Shown here: positions 8,497 to 17,296 of the stretch, piece by piece | Position numbering within the stretch: position 1 is the first letter of the stretch | Layout: each line of letters opens with the position of its first letter | DNA from: Sporomusaceae bacterium | Lineage (GTDB): Bacteria; Bacillota; Negativicutes; Sporomusales; UBA7701 | DNA length: 64,000 nucleotides | Assembly (NCBI GenBank): GCA_031460455.1 | Contig: JAVKTQ010000005.1 | Location: forward strand, 1 to 64,000 | Reading direction: 5' to 3' | Program-made: the position numbers and the translations under genes | Notes under the pieces: model-generated | Database searches by the model: none | What the model was told of the DNA's origin: nothing | The model's input: only the letters and a program-made list of their open reading frames with translations

Positions 8497-10026
8497 ATGA
8501 ACGACGACCAAAAACAAACCAACCGCGCCCCGATCGACCTCGCGCGGTTCATCAAGGGCCTCAGCATGGCCATCGCAACAGGCGCCAAAACGCGGGACGC
8601 CCTCGACCTTCTCGTCCAGGAAGCCCAGGCGGCAGTCGGCTGCGACCATCTTTTCCTAAGCCGCTACGAAGCCGCCACCGAGACATTCCGGGCGGTCGCC
8701 TGGCGCAGCAATGTCGACCCCGGTGACGTATCGCTCGAAAAAAAATTTATGGGCAGCAGCTACCTTAGCGGCCAGCCCATCGCCGTTCACGACCTTTCCC
8801 AGTACAACTACCGCCTGCGTCCCGGCGTTGCCCGCCTCGGCCTGCTGTCCCTGGTCGGCGTCCCCATCGTCACCGCCCAGGGCGTAATCGGCGTACTTGA
8901 AGCCTTCGCCGACCAGCCCGACCATTTTTCCGACCTCGACGCCGACCTGCTGGCGCTGTTTGCCCGACAGGCGGCGGCCATCATCGAGCGCGCCGACTGC
9001 GAGCGGGAGGCAAAATACCGCATCGCCGAGAACGACTTCCTCATCGAAGCCCTCAAACTTGAACAGGCTTCGCTCGGCAGCCTGTTCTACAAAGTCGGCG
9101 AAACCTTCGCCTCCGTCTTGGGCGTCGACGGCATCGCCGTATTCGGCGTCGAGCCCGCGCTCCCCGACAGCCAGCTCCAGGAAGTCATGGCCCGCGGCTT
9201 CACCATGGCCGACATCGGTCGCCTCAAGACCCTCTACGGCAAAGAACAGCTGCAGAAGCTGCTGCCCAACCCCGAAGACGGGCACAAAGGCCTGATCGTC
9301 AAGCAGACCTTCCGCCAGGGCGGCGCCGGCGCCGCAAAACTGCTCTACACCGTGCCGATCGCCTACCGGGAAAACCTGCAGGGCCTGATCGTATTCTACT
9401 GGCGGCAGATCGACAAATCCGCCGACCCGGCCGCCCTGGAAAAATTCATCGAACGGACCGTCGGCCACGTCACAATGCTCCTCGGCCGCAAAGACATCTA
9501 CGCCAACATCCAGCGGATAAGCTTCTACGACCTGCTCACCGGCCTGTCCAACCGGCGGATGTTCGATTACGTCCTCGACCGCGAAATCAAAAAAATGCGG
9601 CGCACCGCCAAACCCCTCAGCCTGCTCATGATCGACGTCGACTTCTTCAAAGCGATCAACGACCTTCACGGGCACCCGGCGGGCGACGCCGTGCTAGAGC
9701 AGCTCGGCGCCATCATCAAAGAAAGCTTCCGCAATGTCGACCTGGCCGCCCGCTACGGCGGCGAGGAATTCGCCGTCATTCTCCCCGACACCGACCGCGT
9801 CCAGGCGGTATCCGTCGCCGAGCGTCTGCGCCTCAGGGTATCGGAACGTCAATTCCAGATCGGCAAAGGCTGCATCAACGTCACGGTCAGCATCGGCGGC
9901 GCCACCATGCAGAGCCGCGACAGAGCCGGCGAAGGCATTGGCGAACGTCTCCTCGCCTCCGCCGACAAGGCCCTCTACCAGGCCAAGCAGATGGGTCGCG
10001 ACATCACCATCTTCATTAACGACTGA
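8497..10026 (+). CDS. GAF-GGDEF diguanylate cyclase
   Basis: A cytoplasmic protein of about 509 residues with a GAF domain (about 10-165), a second GAF-like region (about 185-330) and a C-terminal GGDEF domain with an intact GGEEF signature. The preceding RNVD provides an RxxD inhibitory site, so product feedback is expected. There is no transmembrane helix. I prefer the ATG at 8497 because GGAG lies nine bases upstream; an in-frame ATG at 8488 is too close to that site. Confidence 0.9.
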   Translation: MNDDQKQTNRAPIDLARFIKGLSMAIATGAKTRDALDLLVQEAQAAVGCDHLFLSRYEAATETFRAVAWRSNVDPGDVSLEKKFMGSSYLSGQPIAVHDLSQYNYRLRPGVARLGLLSLVGVPIVTAQGVIGVLEAFADQPDHFSDLDADLLALFARQAAAIIERADCEREAKYRIAENDFLIEALKLEQASLGSLFYKVGETFASVLGVDGIAVFGVEPALPDSQLQEVMARGFTMADIGRLKTLYGKEQLQKLLPNPEDGHKGLIVKQTFRQGGAGAAKLLYTVPIAYRENLQGLIVFYWRQIDKSADPAALEKFIERTVGHVTMLLGRKDIYANIQRISFYDLLTGLSNRRMFDYVLDREIKKMRRTAKPLSLLMIDVDFFKAINDLHGHPAGDAVLEQLGAIIKESFRNVDLAARYGGEEFAVILPDTDRVQAVSVAERLRLRVSERQFQIGKGCINVTVSIGGATMQSRDRAGEGIGERLLASADKALYQAKQMGRDITIFIND

Positions 10027-10142
10027 GCGGGCGGCTGGAATACATTCACAACGGCAAAATCCGCTCCCCGTACATACTATAACCTTAGAACATGCACGCC
10101 GCGGCCGTCGGGCCGACAATAGCGCAAAAGGAAAACTGCCAC

Positions 10143-11093
10143 ATGAACTTTTACAAACTCAACGCCTGGCTGGGAAAAAAAATGTACCTGGGAGTGCTCG
10201 GGGCGCTCCTGATCGGCTTCAACTCGACCGTCGCCGACTCGCCCACGCTCCGCCTGGCCCTCATCGCCCTGTTCGGCTACGCCACCTTCGTCACCGCGCT
10301 GGAAACCAGCCTCATGCAGTTCGGCAAAGTGCTCAGCAAACCGTGGGTCCCCCTGTGGACCCTCTGCCTCGCCCACCTGGTCTCGCCGCTGATGGCCTGG
10401 CTGATGGGCTACACCTTCTATCCCGACGACATCAGCGTCCGCACCGGTTATCTCGTCGCCGCCTCAGTGCCTGTCGGCGTGACCTCCGTCATCTGGACCT
10501 CCATCGCCAAGGGCAACGTGCCGGTAGCGCTCGTCACCCTGGCTTTAGACACCGTGCTTGTGCCCTTTTTCCTGCCCGCCTTCTTCCTCGTCACCGTCGG
10601 CCAGGCCATCCACATCGACTACAAAGAAATGGCGTTGCAGCTTCTGTGGATGATAACCATCCCCAGCCTCGTCGGCATGGCCCTCCACGACCTCCTCAAA
10701 GAAAAAGCCGTCGCGTTCGCCAAAGGCATCGGCGGCATTACCGCCAAATCGACCTTCTACGGAGTCATCTTCCTCAACGCCGCCCTCGTCGCGCCCGCAG
10801 TAAACTGGAGCCCGGCGATGCTGAAAATGGTCCTCATCACCTTCGCCATCGTCGTCGCCAGCTATTTTCTCGGCTATCTCGGCTCCTTCGCCGTCAAGGG
10901 GCGGCCCAGCGACATCACCGTCGCCATGGTCTACAGCATCGGCATACGCAACATCAGCTCCGGGCTCGTGCTTGCCATAGCCCATTTCCCGCCAGCCGTC
11001 GCCGTGCCCATAACCCTCTTCATACTCTTCCAGCAGCCCCTCGCCTCGCTCGTGCCGCCGATCTTCAACCGCCTGGCCAAACCCAAACAATAA
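10143..11093 (+). CDS. Bile acid:sodium symporter (BASS) family transporter
   Basis: A 316-residue integral membrane protein with about nine or ten hydrophobic helices, resembling the SBF/BASS fold. Family members import organic anions (pyruvate, pantothenate, sulfonates, bile acids) with sodium, so the substrate here is open. The ATG at 10143 follows AAAGGA; the upstream in-frame ATG at 10092 would add a polar N-terminus unlike the family. A strong terminator begins at the stop codon. Confidence 0.78.
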   Translation: MNFYKLNAWLGKKMYLGVLGALLIGFNSTVADSPTLRLALIALFGYATFVTALETSLMQFGKVLSKPWVPLWTLCLAHLVSPLMAWLMGYTFYPDDISVRTGYLVAASVPVGVTSVIWTSIAKGNVPVALVTLALDTVLVPFFLPAFFLVTVGQAIHIDYKEMALQLLWMITIPSLVGMALHDLLKEKAVAFAKGIGGITAKSTFYGVIFLNAALVAPAVNWSPAMLKMVLITFAIVVASYFLGYLGSFAVKGRPSDITVAMVYSIGIRNISSGLVLAIAHFPPAVAVPITLFILFQQPLASLVPPIFNRLAKPKQ

Positions 11094-11119
11094 AAGGCGC
11101 CCTTCCAGGCGCCTTTTTT
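11092..11119. terminator. Intrinsic terminator between convergent genes
   Basis: AAAAGGCGCC pairs with GGCGCCTTTT and continues into a six-T run. It serves the BASS gene and, read in reverse, the minus-strand gene starting at 11416. Confidence 0.92.
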
Positions 11120-11125
11120 CTTAAA

Positions 11126-11416
11126 CTATTTTCGCAGTTCGATCAGGCGGATGATATCCACCAGATAATCGCTGATCAGCGGGATATTTATCAGGATAAG
11201 CCGCCTCAGCACCTCGATCACGACCGCGAAAACGACCGTCGTCCCGATCGCGAACCCCAGGCCGCGGGCGATGCCGGCGATAAAATTAGTCACCACCAGC
11301 CGGCGCGGCTTTTCCAGCAGTTCCAGGTAATCGGCGATCCGCATCGCCTCCAGGCGTTCGACCAGCCGCCGCAGATGCTCGGCGGACGGCTCCTTCTCCG
11401 GGCCGTGACTGCTCAT
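11126..11416 (-). CDS. Small membrane protein, DUF5665-like
   Basis: A 96-residue protein with a charged N-terminal helix (about 10-40) and one clear hydrophobic segment (about 45-70, beginning VTNFIAGIARGLGFAIG), then a C-terminal amphipathic region. This pattern resembles DUF5665, a small family of unknown function common in Firmicutes. The ATG at 11416 follows a GGAGGG. The reading frame extends upstream to 11716 without a supported start. Confidence 0.65.
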   Translation of the reverse strand: MSSHGPEKEPSAEHLRRLVERLEAMRIADYLELLEKPRRLVVTNFIAGIARGLGFAIGTTVVFAVVIEVLRRLILINIPLISDYLVDIIRLIELRK

Positions 11417-11593
11417 GCTTCCCTCCGTCGGTGCCCGCCGGGGCTTTTTCATAAAATGTATTCGTCGCCCGGGACCGTTATTCCTTCGCAACGGCCGGCT
11501 CCAGCAGGCGGGGAGGAAGCGAGGCGCACTCCCGGGGGCATGGGGAAGGGACTTTCTTCCCGGTTTTTTAGGACCTAAGTCCCTGGCAGTTTG
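11417..11593. other. Intergenic stretch with competing stem-loops
   Basis: No gene is seen. GGGAAG/CTTCCC with a following T run (about 11543-11569) can form a terminator-like hairpin. Its AGGGACTT (11547-11554) can instead pair with AAGTCCCT (11577-11584), and GGACCTAAGTCC (11571-11582) is itself nearly palindromic. The plus-strand promoter for the HD-GYP gene begins just after this stretch. Confidence 0.4.
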
Positions 11594-11623
11594 TTGGCAA
11601 AAGTAATAAAATTTTCTTATAGT
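11594..11623 (+). promoter_or_regulatory. Sigma-A promoter of the HD-GYP gene
   Basis: TTGGCA (11594-11599) and TATAGT (11618-11623) are separated by 18 bp, about 80 bp upstream of the start codon. Confidence 0.65.
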
Positions 11624-11700
11624 CTCATTTATCGCCGTCCGCACGGGTCGCAGCCCGGTATCGCCTGCCGCACCCGTACTCAAGCAGATAGGGGTGCAGT

Positions 11701-12813
11701 ATGCAGCGCGTATCACTCGCCGTCTTACAGCCCGGCATGACCGTCGCCAGTAACGTGCGCGGCGCCGACGGCCGGCTGCTCGTCAGAAACGGTATGGTCC
11801 TAACCGACGCCAGCATCAGAAAACTCAACAACCTGGGCATCGGCTCGATCTACATACAGAACCCGCTTTTCGAAGCTATCGACGTTCCCGAACTCGTGCG
11901 CGAGGATACAAGGGTCAAGCTCATCCAGGAGCTCCAGACAGCCTTCGCCGACTACCAGAAAAGCGGCGAACTCGACACCCTGGCCCTGCGCAGCGAAGTA
12001 AAAAATACGGTAGCGGAGATCATCGGCAACCGCGAATCCATGATCCACACCTTCGACCTGCGCACCTATCAGGACTACGTCTACGCCCACTCGGTCAACG
12101 TCGCCATAATCTCCGTCCTTATCGCCCTCAACCTCGACTACAACGAAGCAAAACTCATCGACCTCGCCCTCGGCGCCCTCCTCCACGACATCGGCATGCT
12201 CACCGTTCCCAAGGAAGTCATCCTCAAAGTCGGCAACCTCACCTCCACCGAATCCGCAGCCATGCAGAGGCACGCCAACGCAGGCTTCGAAATAGTCCGC
12301 AAACGGCGGGAGATATCTACCCTCGCCGCCCACGTCGCCTTCCAGCATCACGAACGCTTTGACGGCACCGGCTACCCGCGCCGTCTCAAAGGCGAAGAAA
12401 TCCACGAATACGCCCGTATCGTCGCCGTCGCCGACATCTTCGACGCCCTCATCGCCGACCGTCCCTACCGCAAAGGCATGCTGCCCCACGAAGCCTACGA
12501 AATAATGATGACCCTTGGCGACAGATACATCGACAAAACCATCCTCGACATCTTCCTCGCCAACGTCGCCATCTATCCCATCGGCACCGTCGTTCAGCTC
12601 AGCGGCGGCGAAACCGCGGTCGTCGCCCGCGTTCAGCCCAGGCTCCAGGCCCGGCCGGTCGTCAAAATAATCCTCGACGCCGCCGGCGCGGTCGTCGAAA
12701 ACAGTGCGGATTTCGACCTCACCGTAAACCTGACCGCCTTCATAACCAAAGTATACAAAGAACACGAACTCTTCGAACTGCGCGCCTTCGCCGCCAGCCT
12801 CCCGCACGGGTGA
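11701..12813 (+). CDS. HD-GYP domain cyclic-di-GMP phosphodiesterase
   Basis: A 370-residue cytoplasmic protein. The N-terminal about 60 residues resemble the DUF3391-type module that often precedes HD-GYP. The HD-GYP domain has HD at about 162-163 (HDIGM) and HHERFDGTGYP starting near 216, so all diagnostic residues are present. It should hydrolyse cyclic-di-GMP to pGpG or GMP. About 70 C-terminal residues resemble the extension seen in many Firmicute HD-GYP proteins. It is monocistronic, with its own promoter and terminator. Confidence 0.9.
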   Translation: MQRVSLAVLQPGMTVASNVRGADGRLLVRNGMVLTDASIRKLNNLGIGSIYIQNPLFEAIDVPELVREDTRVKLIQELQTAFADYQKSGELDTLALRSEVKNTVAEIIGNRESMIHTFDLRTYQDYVYAHSVNVAIISVLIALNLDYNEAKLIDLALGALLHDIGMLTVPKEVILKVGNLTSTESAAMQRHANAGFEIVRKRREISTLAAHVAFQHHERFDGTGYPRRLKGEEIHEYARIVAVADIFDALIADRPYRKGMLPHEAYEIMMTLGDRYIDKTILDIFLANVAIYPIGTVVQLSGGETAVVARVQPRLQARPVVKIILDAAGAVVENSADFDLTVNLTAFITKVYKEHELFELRAFAASLPHG

Positions 12814-12838
12814 GGGCGGGGGATGGCATCACGAAACC

Positions 12839-12868
12839 AAGCACGGCGAAAACGTCGTGCTTTTTTTG
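12839..12868 (+). terminator. Intrinsic terminator
   Basis: AAGCACGgCG and CGtCGTGCTT pair around an AAAA loop and run into seven T residues. Confidence 0.88.
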
Positions 12869-12935
12869 TGGGAGTACTCCCGGCGGAGGCGCAGCATCCC
12901 GGCGCGCTCACCGCAACCTTACCCCGGTAAATTAC

Positions 12936-12964
12936 TTGACTAAGTCAAATAAATATGATATTTT
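12936..12964 (+). promoter_or_regulatory. Promoter with overlapping palindromic operator (MarR autoregulation)
   Basis: TTGACTAAGTCAA (12936-12948) is a 13-bp palindrome whose left half is a near-perfect -35 (TTGACT). TATTTT (12959-12964) lies 17 bp downstream as the -10. A dimeric MarR protein bound here would block RNA polymerase, and the next gene encodes a MarR domain. Confidence 0.68.
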
Positions 12965-12998
12965 GGTGGCAAAAGACACGTGAAGGAGGGGTTGACCT

Positions 12999-13937
12999 AT
13001 GCAGGACGCCACCCTGCAGCGGGCCGCCAAAATCAGGGAATTCAACCGTTTTTACACCAACATCATCGGCCTCGTCAACAAAACCATCCTCGACAGCCCC
13101 TATTCGCTGGCCGAGGCGCGTGTGCTGCTTGAGCTGCTCATGGCCGGCCAATACACCGCCACCGACCTTACCCGGCTGCTGGAAATCGACCCAGGCTACC
13201 TTAGCCGCATTCTCCGGCGTTTCAGGCGCGAGAAACTGCTGGCCACCGCCAAGGCCCCGGCCGACGGGCGCGTCCAGCTGCTGTCCCTGACCGACAAAGG
13301 CAAGAGCGTCATGACGGCAATCTCCGACGCCTCCACCCGCGAAATCGTCGACCTTCTCGCCGGCCTCAGCGTCGACGAACAGCAGCAGCTCGTCGCCCAC
13401 ATGTCCGGCATCCGGGCCATCCTGTCCCGCCAGCCCCAGCCGCAGGCCGAAATCGTCATCCGTCCTTACCGGGCGGGCGACGCCGGCTACATATCCCATC
13501 GCCACGGCATCCTCTACGAGCAGGAATACGGCCTCGACAAAGTCTTCGAAAGCTATGTCATCGCCGGCATGGCCAAATTTTTCGCCGGCGGCGCCGACGG
13601 CGAGATTTGGGTCGCCGAAGCCGCCGGCCAAGTCGTCGGTTGCATCGCCATCGTCGCCGCCGGCCCGGCCACCGGCCAGCTCCGCTGGTTCCTCATCGAG
13701 CCCGCCTTCCGCGGCAGCGGCCTCGGCCGCCGCCTCATGAACGTCGCCATCGGCTACTGCCGGCAACGCGGCTTTAACCACGTCTTCCTCTGGACCTTCC
13801 GCGGACTCGACGCCGCCTGCCACCTTTACGAGAGCTTCGGCTTCCGCCTTACCGAGGAAACCGAGAACACCACCTGGCGCGACAAACTCACCGAGCAGCG
13901 CTGGGACCTCACCCTGAGCGAAGACGCGGAGCAATAA
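12999..13937 (+). CDS. MarR-GNAT fusion: helix-turn-helix regulator with N-acetyltransferase
   Basis: A 312-residue two-domain protein. Residues about 1-145 are a MarR winged helix (recognition region near LLEIDPGYLSRILRR). Residues about 150-310 are a GNAT acetyltransferase with the acetyl-CoA loop FRGSGLGRRLM near 238. This fusion is widespread; the acetylated substrate is unknown and may be the compound sensed. GGAGGGG precedes the ATG. A palindrome overlapping the promoter suggests autoregulation. The nifU-domain gene follows after 25 bp. Confidence 0.9.
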   Translation: MQDATLQRAAKIREFNRFYTNIIGLVNKTILDSPYSLAEARVLLELLMAGQYTATDLTRLLEIDPGYLSRILRRFRREKLLATAKAPADGRVQLLSLTDKGKSVMTAISDASTREIVDLLAGLSVDEQQQLVAHMSGIRAILSRQPQPQAEIVIRPYRAGDAGYISHRHGILYEQEYGLDKVFESYVIAGMAKFFAGGADGEIWVAEAAGQVVGCIAIVAAGPATGQLRWFLIEPAFRGSGLGRRLMNVAIGYCRQRGFNHVFLWTFRGLDAACHLYESFGFRLTEETENTTWRDKLTEQRWDLTLSEDAEQ

Positions 13938-13962
13938 CCAGCCCGAAATCGAGGAGGCGCCC

Positions 13963-14256
13963 ATGGATAAACTCAACGAAATCATCGCCGCAAAAGTTCG
14001 CCCGGCGCTCCGCGCCCACGGCGGCGACATCGAACTTGTCGAACTTACCGCCGACGGCATCCTCAAGGTCAGGCTGACCGGCGCCTGCGCCACCTGCCCC
14101 GGCGCTCAGCAGACCCTCACCGACGTCGTCGCCGCCGCCCTCCGGGAGGCCGCGCCCGAAGTCCGCGAAATCGTCCCCGTCTTCCAGGCCGACGAAGACC
14201 TTATCCGCCAGGCGCTCGCCATCCTCCGCAAAGGGCGGGAGAGCAAGGATGGCTGA
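13963..14256 (+). CDS. NifU C-terminal-domain Fe-S scaffold protein
   Basis: A 97-residue stand-alone NifU-type domain with the cluster-binding pair C42-x2-C45 in GACATCPGA. These proteins assemble or carry [4Fe-4S] clusters for target enzymes, and the window encodes many of those. GGAGG precedes the ATG. Its stop overlaps the start of the next gene by 8 bp, so the two are translationally coupled. Confidence 0.9.
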   Translation: MDKLNEIIAAKVRPALRAHGGDIELVELTADGILKVRLTGACATCPGAQQTLTDVVAAALREAAPEVREIVPVFQADEDLIRQALAILRKGRESKDG

Positions 14257-14563
14257 TCCGGCCCGCCGCGTCAGCATCATATTCTGCGGCGGCTGCAACC
14301 CCGGCATCGACCGCGGCCGCCTGGCCGGCGAACTCGCCCGCCGGCTGGCCGCCGAACGCTGTGAAATCAGCTACAACCGCCGCGACGCCGACCTTCTCAT
14401 CTTCCTCAGCGGCTGCACCGCCGACTGCGCCCGCGCCGACGCTCCGGCCGGCATCCCCGGCATCGCCGTCGCCGCCGCCGCCGTCGACGCCGTGGCGGTA
14501 TCGGAGGCGGAGATAACGGATGTAGTTTTTACAAAAGTGAAACGGTACCTGGATTTAAAGTAG
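14249..14563 (+). CDS. Small Cys-rich protein with CGGCNPGIDR motif, unknown function
   Basis: A 104-residue protein that I do not recognise by name. It begins with a beta strand and FCGGCNPGIDR (C13, C16) and has further cysteines at C38, C56 and C60 (SGCTADC). Four of the five cysteines form two CxxC/CxxxC pairs, consistent with metal or cluster binding or thiol chemistry. It overlaps the NifU-domain gene by 8 bp, hinting at an Fe-S related role. A bidirectional terminator follows directly. Confidence 0.7.
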   Translation: MADPARRVSIIFCGGCNPGIDRGRLAGELARRLAAERCEISYNRRDADLLIFLSGCTADCARADAPAGIPGIAVAAAAVDAVAVSEAEITDVVFTKVKRYLDLK

Positions 14564-14566
14564 GAA

Positions 14567-14599
14567 AAAGGCCCGCAACCATTATGGTTGCGGGCCTTT
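14567..14599. terminator. Strong bidirectional terminator
   Basis: A 16-bp perfect stem (AAAGGCCCGCAACCAT with its complement) and flanking A and T runs separate the NifU pair from the convergent GlcF-type gene. Confidence 0.92.
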
Positions 14600-14605
14600 C
14601 TGTCA

Positions 14606-15847
14606 TCAGTACGTTCTTGCCAGCAGCTCTATCGGGTGAACAACCGGCACCTTCATATTATGGCGCTCAAGCCCGTGCTCCAGCTGCATCTTGCACGCCG
14701 GGCAGCCGGCGGCCACCATATCGGGGTTAACCGCCTTGATGTTGTTCATCTTCCGGTCGAGGACCTTCATCGACAGTTCATAGTTGGTCATCGCGAACGA
14801 GCCGGCGCCGCCGCAGCAGCGGTCGGCCTCGGCCATCTCCTTCAGCGTCAGCCCCGGAATGGCCTTGAGGATTGCCCGCGGTTGGCTGTTGACCTTCTGG
14901 CCGCGGTTGAGATGGCAGGAATCGTGGTAAGTCACCACCGCCTCCACCGGCTTGTCGCCGGGCTTCACGCCCAGCTTGTCGACGAGGAATTCGCTGATGT
15001 CCATCACCTTCGCGGTAAAGCCGGCGGCTTCCGGGACCAGCTCCTCGTAATTCCGCAGCATATCGCCGCACGTCCCGCAGTCGGTCAGGATATAGTCCGC
15101 GCCCGTCGCCGCCAGCAGCCTGGCATTGTTCTTCGCCAGCTCGGCAGCGGTTTCCACGTCGCCGTACGCCAGCTGCGGCGTCCCGCAGCACTGCACTTCC
15201 GGCGGAATATATACATCGCAGCCGTGGCGTTCCAGCACGTCGACCACCGCTTTGCCCAGCCCCGTGTTGACCATGTTGGTCATGCAGCTCAGGAAGTAAG
15301 CCACCTTGATTTTGCCGCCCCGCTTGAGCTTCATATTTTCAAGCTCGGCCCGGAAGGTGCGGGGCGCAAACTTCGGCATTACCGCTTCCATATTGGCAAG
15401 ATCGGCGGACACCGCCTTGATCAGGCCGCAGCCGCGCATCGCCTGCTGCAACCCGAGGTTTTGGTACAGGTAAGATGCCTTGGCGGCCACGCCCTGCAGG
15501 TTATTGTTGGGCAGAAACTGCTTGAGGGCGGCGCCGAGGAGGAAGGGAAGCCCGTCCTCGTCCTTGATCTGCGCCCGCGCCGCCAGCACCAGCTTGTCGG
15601 TATGCACCTGCGACGGGCAGTTGGCCACGCACGCCTTGCAGTTCAGGCACAGCGACATGATCTTTTTCATCCGCGGCGTCACCTTGAGGTTGCCGCCCGC
15701 CAGCTCGCGGGCTAGGCGAACCTTGGCGCGGGCCACGGCCGGCTCGCTTCCCAGTACATTATAAATCGGGCATACCACCTGGCAGAGACCGCAGCGCAGA
15801 CACTTTTCGGACTCTTCCCGCATCTCTTTCAGCGTTTTCATGGTCAT
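14606..15847 (-). CDS. GlcF/LutA-type Fe-S oxidoreductase subunit
   Basis: A 413-residue protein with two N-terminal [4Fe-4S] motifs (CLRCGLCQVVCP near 18-29 and CLNCKACVANCP near 66-77) and two C-terminal CCG domains (CCGTPQ and CCGGAG). It should pass electrons from the neighbouring flavoprotein to a quinone or another acceptor. Its first ATG overlaps the TGA of the upstream flavoprotein gene (ATGA), so the two subunits are coupled. A second ATG at 15841 is also possible. The pair matches glycolate or D-lactate dehydrogenases. Confidence 0.87.
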   Translation of the reverse strand: MTMKTLKEMREESEKCLRCGLCQVVCPIYNVLGSEPAVARAKVRLARELAGGNLKVTPRMKKIMSLCLNCKACVANCPSQVHTDKLVLAARAQIKDEDGLPFLLGAALKQFLPNNNLQGVAAKASYLYQNLGLQQAMRGCGLIKAVSADLANMEAVMPKFAPRTFRAELENMKLKRGGKIKVAYFLSCMTNMVNTGLGKAVVDVLERHGCDVYIPPEVQCCGTPQLAYGDVETAAELAKNNARLLAATGADYILTDCGTCGDMLRNYEELVPEAAGFTAKVMDISEFLVDKLGVKPGDKPVEAVVTYHDSCHLNRGQKVNSQPRAILKAIPGLTLKEMAEADRCCGGAGSFAMTNYELSMKVLDRKMNNIKAVNPDMVAAGCPACKMQLEHGLERHNMKVPVVHPIELLARTY

Positions 15848-17235
15848 TCACCCTTCTCCGGGAGGGCCATCTTGCCCGGGTTGAGGATGTTGTTCGGATC
15901 GACAGCCTTCTTGATGCTGCGCATAAACGCCAGGCCCTCTTCGCCGAACTGCCACGGCATATATTTCTGCTTGATCAGGCCGATGCCGTGCTCGCCCGAA
16001 AGCGTGCCGCCCAAAGCCAGCGCGGCCTCGAACATCTCGTCGATCGCGGCGTCGACCCGTTTCATCTCTTCGGCGTTGCGCTCGTCGGTCAGGATGTTGG
16101 GGTGCATGTTGCCGTCGCCGGTATGACCGAGAATGGGGATGACCAGGTCGTACTTCTTGGCGATCTCCTGGATGCGCTTGACGATATCGGGCACCTTGCT
16201 GCGCGGCACCGTGGCGTCCTCGACGAACACCGTGCGCGAGTTTGCGCACAGCGCCCCGAACGCCGACCGGCGGCCGGCCCATAGCTGGGCGGCCTCCGCC
16301 GCGTCCTTCGCCACCTTCACCTCGCGCGAGCGGCACGCGGTGCAGATGTCGGCCACCTTGGCGATCTGCGTGTTGACATCGTGTTCGCTGCCGTCCACCT
16401 CGATGAGGATGGCGCCTTCGACATCCATCGGAAAACCGACCGGCTTGAAGGACTCGATCAGCTCCATGATTTTATGATCCATCAGCTCCAGGGTAGTGGG
16501 GATGATACGGTTTTTGATAATGCTCGAAACCGCCTCGGCGGCGTCGTCGAGCGTATTGAACAGCGCGAACAGCGTCCGTTTCGCCTCAGGCGCCGGCACC
16601 AGCCGCAGCGTGATCTCGGTTATGACGCCCAGCGTCCCTTCCGAGCCGGTGAACAGGCGCATAAGATCGTAACCGCTCACATTCTTGATCGTCTTGCCGC
16701 CGACCCGCATAATGCCGCCGGTCGGGGTGACGACCTCCAGGCCGAGCACATAGTCCTTGGTCACGCCGTATTTCACACCGCGCGGTCCGCCAGCGTTTTC
16801 AGCCACATTGCCGCCCATCGTCGACATGAACATGCTCTGCGGATCGGGCGGGTACATAAGCCCTTCCTTCTCCACCGCCTGGTGAAAAGTGGCGGTAATG
16901 ACGCCAGGCTGGACGGTCGCCGTTAGGTTATCGCTGTCGATTTCAAGGATCTTGTTCATGCGGTGCATGGCGAGGACAATACCGCCCGCGACCGGGATGG
17001 TGCCGCCCGAGAGACAGGTGCCGCCGCCGCGGGGGATGACCGGGATGCGCTCGGCGTTGGCCAGCTTGATGATTTCGCTGATCTCGGCCGTCGTCAGCGG
17101 TGCGACCACGACGTCGGGCAGCGCCGAAAGGTGGGTGGAATCGTAAGAATAACAGGTGAGGTCTTCCGGTTCGGTGAAGACGTTCTCATTGCCGGCGATG
17201 CGCCGGAGTTGGTCGGCCACGTTAGATGGGATCAT
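15844..17235 (-). CDS. glcD: GlcD-type FAD-linked hydroxyacid dehydrogenase
   Basis: A 463-residue flavoprotein. The FAD-binding PCMH domain (about 38-215) contains VIPRGGGTCLSGG, and the FAD-oxidase C-terminal domain (about 220-458) contains the conserved HTGDGN and SGEHGIG. It oxidises a 2-hydroxyacid such as glycolate or D-lactate and delivers electrons to the Fe-S subunit encoded next. GGAGG precedes the ATG. Which hydroxyacid is used cannot be read from sequence. Confidence 0.88.
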   Translation of the reverse strand: MIPSNVADQLRRIAGNENVFTEPEDLTCYSYDSTHLSALPDVVVAPLTTAEISEIIKLANAERIPVIPRGGGTCLSGGTIPVAGGIVLAMHRMNKILEIDSDNLTATVQPGVITATFHQAVEKEGLMYPPDPQSMFMSTMGGNVAENAGGPRGVKYGVTKDYVLGLEVVTPTGGIMRVGGKTIKNVSGYDLMRLFTGSEGTLGVITEITLRLVPAPEAKRTLFALFNTLDDAAEAVSSIIKNRIIPTTLELMDHKIMELIESFKPVGFPMDVEGAILIEVDGSEHDVNTQIAKVADICTACRSREVKVAKDAAEAAQLWAGRRSAFGALCANSRTVFVEDATVPRSKVPDIVKRIQEIAKKYDLVIPILGHTGDGNMHPNILTDERNAEEMKRVDAAIDEMFEAALALGGTLSGEHGIGLIKQKYMPWQFGEEGLAFMRSIKKAVDPNNILNPGKMALPEKGE

Positions 17236-17296
17236 GCCAATTCCTCCTGTAAGTGGTTATTTATGGACAATGCCACGGACAAAATACGTTTCACTA

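Noticed and set aside
6784-8649. 621-codon minus-strand frame across the dehydrogenase and Pro-rich genes
   Set aside because: It is a shadow of plus-strand codons with biased composition and spans several recognised features, including a terminator.
11480-11700. Cyclic-di-GMP riboswitch before the HD-GYP gene
   Set aside because: The conserved GEMM-I segments and tetraloop receptor pattern were not found in this stretch.
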